A stretch of 63,004 bases of DNA. It comes from Bacteroidales bacterium (GTDB lineage: Bacteria; Bacteroidota; Bacteroidia; Bacteroidales; JACABE01). The notes under the pieces are model-generated. The model was not told where the DNA came from. It made no database searches and saw only the letters and a program-made list of their open reading frames with translations. The DNA lies in the NCBI GenBank assembly GCA_023251515.1, contig JAHEYQ010000024.1, forward strand, positions 1-63,004, read 5' to 3'. The position numbers were made by a program, and so were the translations under genes. Shown piece by piece: positions 44,591-51,368 of this stretch (positions are counted from its first letter, which is position 1; the number at the start of each line of letters is the position of its first letter).

Positions 44591-44794
44591 ATTAAGCTAT
44601 ATTATTGAAATAAAGAATATTAATAAGAAACTCTTTAATTAATCAAAGTTACATATTTCTAATTTAAAACAATCTGTTTTTGATAATTAATAAACAAAAA
44701 AGTTTAAAACTCAAATCAAAAGCACACATAACATACTGATAATATGGCAGCAACATTTATTTACCTTTTTGTTAACAAAAAAACAGTAAAATAA

Positions 44795-44827
44795 TTTGGT
44801 TGGTATTGAAATATGATTGTATATTTG
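44795..44827 (+). promoter_or_regulatory. Promoter of the Rrf2-hcp cluster
   Basis: TTTG at 44795-44798, a 21-base spacer and TATATTTG at 44820-44827, matching TTTG-N(19-21)-TAnnTTTG. Confidence 0.65.
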
Positions 44828-44828
44828 C

Positions 44829-44840
44829 GTATTCAAATAC
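44829..44840 (+). promoter_or_regulatory. Candidate Rrf2 operator
   Basis: A 5-2-5 palindrome GTATTCAAATAC directly after the -7 element. A related inverted half, GGTATTGAA, lies about 20 bases upstream (44801-44811 region), so the promoter is framed by GGTATT-GAA and TTC-AAATACC. This fits a repressor of the NsrR/Rrf2 type acting on its own promoter. Confidence 0.45.
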
Positions 44841-44859
44841 CTAATTACAAATAAACAAA

Positions 44860-45258
44860 TTGAGTAAATTAATAAACATATCGGAAGCATCGTCAATAGC
44901 TATACACAGCGTAGTTGCCATAGCAAAGAGTAAAGAAAAACTCAATGCAACTGAGCTGGCAATTTCAACAAATGTATCGCGAAATCACCTTGCTAAAGTT
45001 ATGCAACAACTTACAAAATTTGGATTTTTAACTTCTGACAGAGGACCTAAAGGTGGTTTTATTTTAAATAAATTACCTGATGAAATATGTTTGCTTGATC
45101 TTTTTGAAATGGTAGAAGGTAGCATTGAAGATATTAGTTGCATGGGAAATTGCCAGACATGTCCTTTTAAAGATTGCATTTTTGGCGGATTGACCAGCAA
45201 ATTTACAAACGAGTTTAAAAACTATTTAAAGAATACAAAAATTTCTGATTTAATTTAA
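44860..45258 (+). CDS. Rrf2-family transcriptional regulator (NsrR-like), TTG start
   Basis: A 132-residue winged-helix regulator starting with TTG: KLINISEASSIAIHSVVAIAKSKEKLNATELAISTNVSRNHLAKVMQQLTKFGFLTSDRGPKGGF is the classic Rrf2 N-terminus and no ATG is available before codon 40 or so. The cysteines in SCMGNCQTCPFKDC near 94-106 match the Fe-S cluster ligands of NsrR/IscR-type members. Encoded directly before a ferredoxin-like protein and Hcp, it probably senses NO through its cluster and derepresses the unit. Confidence 0.88.
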   Translation: MSKLINISEASSIAIHSVVAIAKSKEKLNATELAISTNVSRNHLAKVMQQLTKFGFLTSDRGPKGGFILNKLPDEICLLDLFEMVEGSIEDISCMGNCQTCPFKDCIFGGLTSKFTNEFKNYLKNTKISDLI

Positions 45259-45269
45259 TAAATACAAAA

Positions 45270-46133
45270 ATGAAAAGAACAATCATAAAAATAGATGAAG
45301 ATTTGTGCAATGGTTGCGGACAATGCGTAACAGGCTGCCACGAAGGCGCATTACAATTAATTGATGGTAAAGCACGTATGATCAGCGATTTGTTTTGCGA
45401 TGGCTTAGGTGCCTGCATTGGCGAGTGCCCTGTTGGCGCTATTGAATTAATTGAACGTGAAGCAGAACCTTATGATGAAATTGCTGTAATGGAACGCATT
45501 TCACCAAAAGGTGCTGCTACAGTATTGGCACATCTCAAACATCTGAAAGACCATAACGAAATGGTTTATTTCAATCAGGGAGTAGAATATATCAAACAAA
45601 ATAATTTAAATATCGATTTATCAATATTAACTGCAAATAAAATGAATACAGAACACAAACATCAAGGCTGCGGTTGCCCGGGTTCTAAAGAAATGGATTT
45701 CAGCAAATCTACGCAAAACTGTGCAACAGAAGCATCAAATGAAGAAGTTCCTTCACAATTACGCCAATGGCCGGTGCAATTGCACTTATTAAACCCAATG
45801 GCAGGCTATTTCAAAAATGCAGATGTAGTTTTAGCTGCTGATTGTGTAGCTTTTTCATTCGGAAATTTCCACAATCATTTCCTGAAAGGAAAAACACTGG
45901 CTATTGCTTGTCCTAAATTAGATTCAAATAAAGAAAGCTATATCGAAAAATTGTCAGCAATGATTGATGAATCGAAAATTAATACTTTAACTGTAATCAT
46001 TATGGAAGTTCCTTGTTGCGGTGGTTTAATGCAAATTGCAAAAATGGCGGTTCAGGCTTCGGCACGTAAAATTCCTGTAAAACAAATAGTAATTGGTATT
46101 CAGGGAGATATAATTTCAGAAGATTGGGTATAA
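45270..46133 (+). CDS. Ferredoxin-domain protein paired with Hcp
   Basis: A 287-residue protein: two 4Fe-4S motifs at the N-terminus (CNGCGQCVTGC near 11-21 and CDGLGACIGEC near 44-55), a linker with further cysteines (GCGCPG near 130), then a C-terminal domain (VVLAADCVAFSFGNFHNHFLKGKTLAIACPKLDS...MEVPCCGGLMQIAKMA) with conserved cysteines. Homologues accompany hcp in many anaerobes. It is the likely electron donor for Hcp (inference). It is 11 bases after the regulator. Confidence 0.87.
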   Translation: MKRTIIKIDEDLCNGCGQCVTGCHEGALQLIDGKARMISDLFCDGLGACIGECPVGAIELIEREAEPYDEIAVMERISPKGAATVLAHLKHLKDHNEMVYFNQGVEYIKQNNLNIDLSILTANKMNTEHKHQGCGCPGSKEMDFSKSTQNCATEASNEEVPSQLRQWPVQLHLLNPMAGYFKNADVVLAADCVAFSFGNFHNHFLKGKTLAIACPKLDSNKESYIEKLSAMIDESKINTLTVIIMEVPCCGGLMQIAKMAVQASARKIPVKQIVIGIQGDIISEDWV

Positions 46134-46200
46134 GCGTTTAAAAATTCAAAAGTTTAAAAAGTAATTAAATAATTAATTTACAAATAAAAAATAATTTAAA

Positions 46201-47850
46201 ATGAGTATGTTTTGTTATCAATGCCAGGAAACCGCTAAAGGTACTGGTTGTACAATTAAAGGCGTATGTGGAAAAACCGAGGATGTTGCAAATTTGCAGG
46301 ATTTATTGTTGTTCGCATTAAAAGGAATTTCAGTTTTTACTATCGAAGCTCGCAAAGCAGGTATCGAAAATGCAGAGGTTAATCATTTTGTAATGGAATC
46401 ATTGTTTACAACCATAACAAATGCAAATTTCGATAGAAGTGCTTTTATCGTAAGAATAAAAAAAGCTTTGGCAATAAGAGAAATGATGAAAAAAACTGTA
46501 GCTGATGCAGGTATTAAAATGCCAGTTCAATTACATGAATCTGCTACCTGGTTTGCCGAAACTGAAGAAGACTTTGATGCTAAAGCATTAAATGTAGGTG
46601 TTTTGGCTACCGAAAATGAAGATGTAAGGTCTTTAAGAGAATTGTTAACTTATGGAAATAAGGGAATGGCTGCTTATGCTGAACATGCTTATAACTTAGG
46701 CATGGAAGACCCTGAATTATATGCCTTTATGCAAAAAGCACTAATTGCCTCTATAACGGAACACTCTGCCGATGAATTGGTAGCTTTGGTAATGGAATGT
46801 GGAAAATTTGGTGTAACTGCTATGGCATTACTAGACAAAGCAAATACTACTGCTTATGGTAATCCTGAAATCACAAAAGTAAATATCGGCGTTAGTGATA
46901 AACCGGGTATTTTAATCAGCGGACACGACCTGAAAGATATGCAGGAATTACTGGAACAAACTGATGGTACAGGGGTTGATGTTTATACACACAGCGAAAT
47001 GTTACCTGCAAACTACTACCCTGCTTTTAAAAAATACAAACATTTTATTGGAAATTATGGCAATGCCTGGTGGAAACAAAAAGAAGAATTTGCTACTTTC
47101 AATGGGCCTATCTTATTTACTACCAATTGCATTGTTCCTCCTCCAGTAAATTCTACTTATGCAGATAAAGTTTATACAACAGGTGCTTCCGGATTTGCAG
47201 GTTTCAAACATATCCCGGCACGAGTTAATGGCGGACAAAAAGATTTTTCTGAAATTATAGCTCATGCTAAAAAATGTGCTGCACCAACCGAAATTGAAAC
47301 CGGCGAAATAATTGGTGGCTTTGCTCATGCTCAGGTTTTTGCTTTGGCTGACAAAGTTGTGGATGCTGTTAAATCTGGTGCTGTTAAAAAGTTCTTTGTA
47401 ATGGCAGGTTGCGATGGCAGAATGAAAGATCGTAATTATTATACCGAATTTGCTGAAAAACTACCTAAAGATACCATCATTTTAACTGCAGGTTGTGCCA
47501 AGTATCGTTACAACAAATTGCCTTTGGGAGATATAGGCGGAATCCCACGTGTTTTGGATGCCGGACAATGTAACGATTCTTACTCATTAGCAGTTATCGC
47601 TTTGAAACTGAAAGAAGTTTTTGAACTGAATGACATTAATGATTTACCAATTGCTTATAATATTGCATGGTACGAACAAAAAGCTGTTATCGTTTTATTG
47701 GCTTTATTGTCATTGGGTGTTAAAAACATCCATTTAGGACCAAGTTTACCAGCTTTCTTATCTCCAAATGTAGCCAAAGTTTTGGTTGATACATTCGGAA
47801 TTGCCGGAATCGGAACTGTGGACGACGACATGAAATTGTTTTTGAATTAA
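46201..47850 (+). CDS. hcp: Hybrid-cluster protein (Hcp)
   Basis: A 549-residue cytosolic metalloprotein. The N-terminal [20 protein letters not shown] binds the 4Fe-4S cluster; downstream are the ligands of the 4Fe-2O-2S hybrid cluster, in the [44 protein letters not shown] and [10 protein letters not shown] segments. Hcp reduces nitric oxide to nitrous oxide (earlier described as hydroxylamine reductase) and is a standard NO-stress enzyme. The 549-residue length matches the longer Hcp class seen in anaerobes and enterobacteria. Confidence 0.96.
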   Translation: MSMFCYQCQETAKGTGCTIKGVCGKTEDVANLQDLLLFALKGISVFTIEARKAGIENAEVNHFVMESLFTTITNANFDRSAFIVRIKKALAIREMMKKTVADAGIKMPVQLHESATWFAETEEDFDAKALNVGVLATENEDVRSLRELLTYGNKGMAAYAEHAYNLGMEDPELYAFMQKALIASITEHSADELVALVMECGKFGVTAMALLDKANTTAYGNPEITKVNIGVSDKPGILISGHDLKDMQELLEQTDGTGVDVYTHSEMLPANYYPAFKKYKHFIGNYGNAWWKQKEEFATFNGPILFTTNCIVPPPVNSTYADKVYTTGASGFAGFKHIPARVNGGQKDFSEIIAHAKKCAAPTEIETGEIIGGFAHAQVFALADKVVDAVKSGAVKKFFVMAGCDGRMKDRNYYTEFAEKLPKDTIILTAGCAKYRYNKLPLGDIGGIPRVLDAGQCNDSYSLAVIALKLKEVFELNDINDLPIAYNIAWYEQKAVIVLLALLSLGVKNIHLGPSLPAFLSPNVAKVLVDTFGIAGIGTVDDDMKLFLN

Positions 47851-47861
47851 TAATAATTTTT

Positions 47862-47897
47862 AAACCTGATAGGTTTTCGAAACCTGTCAGGTTTTTC
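47862..47897. repeat. AACCTG/CAGGTT palindrome acting as the hcp terminator
   Basis: A 15-bp stem (AAACCTGATAGGTTT at 47862-47876 with 47880-47894, one G-U wobble) and trailing T-run, 11 bases after hcp. It belongs to the same family as the palindromes at 16213 and 24358. Confidence 0.8.
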
Positions 47898-47913
47898 TTA
47901 TCTTTACAAACTG

Positions 47914-48222
47914 ATGAGCAGCAAAAGAATAGAAACCGAAAAAGCTACTGTAAAAGCCATGATAGAAGTTTATTGCAAAGCAAATCATGGTGAAAAAGCT
48001 GTTTGTGACGATTGTAAAAACCTGATTGATTATGCCATTCTTCGCACCGATAAATGTAAATATAAAGAAAACAAACCCGCTTGTCAGAAATGCAAAACGC
48101 ATTGCTACAAACCCGAGTACAGAGAAAAAATAAAAGAAGTTATGCGATTTTCGGGACCCAGAATGATATTTATTCATCCTATATTATCGCTTAAGCACTT
48201 GATAAGTAAATTTATACATTAA
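47914..48222 (+). CDS. ygbA: YgbA-family nitrous oxide-stimulated promoter protein
   Basis: A 102-residue basic protein that matches the YgbA family: EKATVKAMIEVYCKANHG, CDDCKNLIDYAILRTDKCKY, CQKCKTHCYKPEYREKIKEVMRFSGPRMIFIHPILSLKHL. Six or more conserved cysteines in C-x2-C pairs suggest a metal or cluster site. In enterobacteria ygbA is under NsrR control and is linked to nitrosative-stress recovery. Its place right behind hcp supports the same role here. Confidence 0.88.
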   Translation: MSSKRIETEKATVKAMIEVYCKANHGEKAVCDDCKNLIDYAILRTDKCKYKENKPACQKCKTHCYKPEYREKIKEVMRFSGPRMIFIHPILSLKHLISKFIH

Positions 48223-48262
48223 ACAGACAAAAATTATACACCATATATAAATACATTAAAAA

Positions 48263-48598
48263 ATGGAAAACAAATCATTCGAAACCGCAAAAGTATTCAG
48301 ATTCAACAAAGAGGTTGATTATTCAGAAAATGGCATTGTAAGCAAACGAGTTATTGAAAAGAAAACTGGTAATGTATCTTTATTTGCTTTCGACAAAGGA
48401 CAATCGCTCAGCGAGCACACAGCTCCTTTTGATGCCATGATTCAGGTGGTAGAAGGTACTGCTCAGGTTATTATCAACAAACAGCCGTTTACAGTTACCA
48501 TTGGCGAAACCATTATTATGCCTGCAAATATTCCGCATGCGGTTTATGCCATCGACAGGTTTAAAATGGTTTTAACCATGATTAAAGAGGTTGTTTAG
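48263..48598 (+). CDS. Cupin-domain protein 1
   Basis: A 111-residue single-domain cupin: LSEHTAPFDAMIQVVEGTAQVIINKQPFTVTIGETIIMPANIPHAVYAIDRFKMVL contains the two cupin motifs with His in EH and PHAV. Small stand-alone cupins bind a metal or small ligand; no specific reaction can be assigned. It is 40 bases after ygbA and probably part of the NO-stress cluster. Confidence 0.82.
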   Translation: MENKSFETAKVFRFNKEVDYSENGIVSKRVIEKKTGNVSLFAFDKGQSLSEHTAPFDAMIQVVEGTAQVIINKQPFTVTIGETIIMPANIPHAVYAIDRFKMVLTMIKEVV

Positions 48599-48611
48599 TT
48601 ATTGAGTAACG

Positions 48612-48691
48612 AAATCTGCCAGATTTTCATACTAGTACTTTTAGAAAATAATTAGAAGTACTTAAGTAATTATCTTAAATCTGGCAGATTT
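48612..48691. repeat. Nested inverted repeat between the two cupin genes
   Basis: Outer arms AAATCTGCCAGATTT (48612-48626) and its exact complement at 48677-48691, each arm itself nearly palindromic; inner arms AGTACTT (48634-48640) and AAGTACT (48656-48662). The whole 80-bp unit can fold into one long or two stacked hairpins. It resembles a REP/MITE-like element. Confidence 0.75.
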
Positions 48692-48703
48692 AAAATTAAA
48701 AAA

Positions 48704-49006
48704 ATGAAAATAAACCTAAAAGATGCTCCAAAAATATCGCCTGTACTGGATGCCCGTTTGATGTATTCGGGTGATAAAGCCGATTTGGTTCATCTTACGT
48801 TGAAAAAAGGCGAAAGTATTGCTAAACATGATAATCCGATTGATGTAATTTTCTTTGTGAAAGAAGGAAACGGCAATCTTACTTTAGACAATGAAATGCT
48901 GGAGATTACTGCCAACGATTGTATTCCGGTAAAAACAGGCATACAACGTTCGATGGAAAATCTCAACGATGCAGATTTAAAAGTATTGGTTTTCAAAATA
49001 AAATAA
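48704..49006 (+). CDS. Cupin-domain protein 2
   Basis: A 100-residue cupin: LKKGESIAKHDNPIDVIFFVKEGNGNLTLDNEMLEITANDCIPVKTGIQRSMENL. The second motif lacks the usual His, so it may bind metal weakly or not at all. It is the last gene of the block and ends just before a hairpin terminator. Confidence 0.78.
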   Translation: MKINLKDAPKISPVLDARLMYSGDKADLVHLTLKKGESIAKHDNPIDVIFFVKEGNGNLTLDNEMLEITANDCIPVKTGIQRSMENLNDADLKVLVFKIK

Positions 49007-49020
49007 ATTTCATGTTGAAT

Positions 49021-49057
49021 AAAAAGCCCTGTCAGACAAAAACTGATGGGGCTTTTC
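49021..49057. terminator. Bidirectional terminator
   Basis: An interrupted stem AAAAGCCC-GTCAG / CTGAT-GGGCTTTT around an A-rich loop, between convergent genes ending at 49006 and 49087. Confidence 0.75.
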
Positions 49058-49086
49058 TGTTTATTTAACAGAAAACCACCACTCCC

Positions 49087-50031
49087 CTACTTTGGCTTCT
49101 GCATCCTGAAATTGAATTTTTGAGATTGATTGCCCAAAGCCAAAACAATGTTGGCTTGATGGTATTCTTCGTACCCGAATGCTTTTATTTTTATGTTGTA
49201 AGTATCTGGCTTTATGTTTTCTATAATAAATTCGCCATTATTATCGGTAATAGTTTTATAATCAGTTCCGTCAATTTCTATAATGGCATCTTCAATAATT
49301 TCATTGGTAACTGCATTGCTTACAAAACCCTGAAAAACTGTTTTTTCTGCAACTTTAGCCGGTTTTTTCTTTGGCGAACGGTCTAATATATAATCTCTTA
49401 ACTTATCGGGATTGTTTTCATAAATCAGCTTGCCGGCTCTGGCAACATTGCTGATTAGCTTCCACAAATCGTTGTAAGCCTTCACACGAAGTCCGGTAGT
49501 TAAATACCGTTTCTTTTTTGCCTGATCCTGATTTATATTTGCCTGTTCAAAATCAGCAGTAATTTTCTCAATTTCATCAATAAATTCTTGTGTTAATCCT
49601 TTTGCTATTAGTTTATCTTTGTAATTTACAGTAGTTTTTGCAAAATTTTTTAAAAACATCATCAGCTTAATCTGCGATTTTCGGGCATTGCTTAAATCGT
49701 AAAAACCAAACTCATTTAAAATTAAACTATCATCTGGAAATGCTTTTTCAATAAAATATTTTGTTTTTTTAATTATGTTGAGAGCAATTTTCGAAATATC
49801 AATTATATTACGGGTAGTTCTCATCTGCTTCACTTTTAGTATTGTATCAGGTTCAATACTATCAATATATTTAAGCTGATTATCAATTTTGATACTAAAA
49901 TCTAAATTTAATGCAGGATCAAATACCTCAAATTCTGCAATATCAGAAATAAATGAAATATTCATTAACGAAGCTGTTTCAAATTGCAATACCTGCGAAA
50001 TACCTTTTGAAGTATGTTGTTTAATTGCCAT
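49087..50031 (-). CDS. Helical protein with C-terminal carboxypeptidase-regulatory-like domain
   Basis: A 314-residue protein without a signal peptide. Residues 1-225 are mostly helical with no family that I recognise; the end of this part contains LRVKAYNDLWKLISNVARAGKLIYENNPDKLRDYI. After a basic linker (RSPKKKPAK), residues about 235-310 form a CarboxypepD-reg-like beta sandwich (FQGFVSNAVTNEIIEDAIIEIDGTDYKTITDNNGEFIIENIKPDTYNIKIKAFGYEEY). A cytosolic location for such a domain is unusual. The gene is single and reads away from a very AT-rich gap. A related helical motif occurs in the protein at 62472. Confidence 0.72.
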   Translation of the reverse strand: MAIKQHTSKGISQVLQFETASLMNISFISDIAEFEVFDPALNLDFSIKIDNQLKYIDSIEPDTILKVKQMRTTRNIIDISKIALNIIKKTKYFIEKAFPDDSLILNEFGFYDLSNARKSQIKLMMFLKNFAKTTVNYKDKLIAKGLTQEFIDEIEKITADFEQANINQDQAKKKRYLTTGLRVKAYNDLWKLISNVARAGKLIYENNPDKLRDYILDRSPKKKPAKVAEKTVFQGFVSNAVTNEIIEDAIIEIDGTDYKTITDNNGEFIIENIKPDTYNIKIKAFGYEEYHQANIVLALGNQSQKFNFRMQKPK

Positions 50032-50650
50032 AATAAATTGTTTTTTATATACTTATAAATAGATTTATTTTACTTATTATTTATTAAAATACGTATATTG
50101 TAATATCAGATGCAAATATAATATATTTTTAATTAAAGTGTATCTATTTTATAAAATAAATATTAAATATATTATATATAATTGTATAATATATATATCT
50201 TATCTTATTTATTGTCTGTCGGTACACTTATTTTTTATATCAATATATCACTAATATATTATGATACATTAATTAATTATTACAATATATTAATATTTAT
50301 ATACGATACTTTTATAATGATATACAAATGATTAAATATAAATAATAATACACTTACAATAAATATAATATTACTAATTAAGTAAACCTAAAAATTAATA
50401 TTTATATAAAATAAACTCCAGTACCGACAAAAATAACATCAAAAACCATGTTATAAAAAACTTATAACCCAACATCAATAAAAAACTCAAATTTAAAAAA
50501 CACAACTCAATAAATCTTTTTAAATTATTGGTAATAAAGATTGTAAGGATGGTGCCTCCGAAACATTTTTACATTCATATTAGCATCAATAATTTATAAA
50601 AAGTTCCCAATTTGCGAATTATTTAGTATCTTTGTACCAAATTTCATTAA
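50032..50650. other. Very AT-rich gene-free gap
   Basis: About 620 bases, close to 87% A+T by eye, with many TATAATA/ATATAT runs and no credible open frame. An inverted pair TGTCGGTAC (50217-50225) and GTACCGACA (50420-50430 region) frames about 200 bases. The only other recognisable signals are the -7 element of higB near its right end. Confidence 0.7.
50627..50634 (+). promoter_or_regulatory. -7 element of higBA
   Basis: TATCTTTG matches TAnnTTTG, 16 bases before the higB ATG. Confidence 0.5.
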
Positions 50651-50947
50651 ATGGAAAGAATATTTGCTAAAAGCACTTTGAGAGAATTTTGGGAAAATCA
50701 TCCTGATTCTGAACAACATCTAAAAACATGGTATGATACCGTAATGTGTTCGGATTGGAAAAACCCAAATGATGTCAAAACGACTTACGCTAATGCCAGT
50801 ATTCTGAAAAACAACAGAGCAGTATTTAATATAAAGGGAAATAACTACAGGCTTATTGTTAAATTTAACTATGAAAAACAATGGGTTTTCATTAAATTCA
50901 TTGGAACACACTTAGATTATGATAAAATAGACGCAAACAATATTTAA
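50651..50947 (+). CDS. higB: HigB-family mRNA-interferase toxin
   Basis: A 98-residue RelE-fold protein of the HigB (PF09907) type: FAKSTLREFWENHPDSEQHLKTWYDTVM, DVKTTYANASIL, NNRAVFNIKGNNYRLIVKFNYEKQWVFIKFIGTHLDYDKID. Such toxins cleave mRNA on the ribosome. The toxin gene precedes the antitoxin gene, as is normal for hig systems. It borders the AT-rich gap. Confidence 0.9.
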   Translation: MERIFAKSTLREFWENHPDSEQHLKTWYDTVMCSDWKNPNDVKTTYANASILKNNRAVFNIKGNNYRLIVKFNYEKQWVFIKFIGTHLDYDKIDANNI

Positions 50948-50956
50948 AATAAGAAT

Positions 50957-51325
50957 ATGAATATCAAGTTAATAAAAACAGAATCAGATTATCGTAAGGC
51001 ACTCAGCCGCCTCGACGAAATCTTTGACGCAGCCATTGGAACTGAAGAAAGTGACGAAGCTGACATTCTTGCAATTTTAGTTGACGATTACGAAAAAAAA
51101 CATTATCCCATTGAATCACCAGATCCAATAGAAGCAATTAAAATCAGAATGCAGGAAATGCACCTGAAACAAATAGATTTAGTTGATGAAATTGGCGGAA
51201 AAAGCAGGGTCTCTGAAGTTCTGAACAAAAAACGTAAACTAACAGTTGACATGATACGCAGGCTAACAAATAAACTAAATCTTTCAGCTGAACTATTAAT
51301 CAGCGACTATCAAATTACAGCTTAA
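50957..51325 (+). CDS. higA: HigA-family antitoxin
   Basis: A 122-residue protein with an acidic N-terminal part that would bind the toxin and an HTH domain (PIEAIKIRMQEMHLKQIDLVDEIGGKSRVSEVLNKKRKLTVDMIRRLTNKLNL) near 55-110 for autoregulation. It is 9 bases after higB. Both partners appear intact. Confidence 0.9.
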   Translation: MNIKLIKTESDYRKALSRLDEIFDAAIGTEESDEADILAILVDDYEKKHYPIESPDPIEAIKIRMQEMHLKQIDLVDEIGGKSRVSEVLNKKRKLTVDMIRRLTNKLNLSAELLISDYQITA

Positions 51326-51368
51326 AATATTGCAAAACGATATAACAAGCAGATTTGATTTCTGATTT

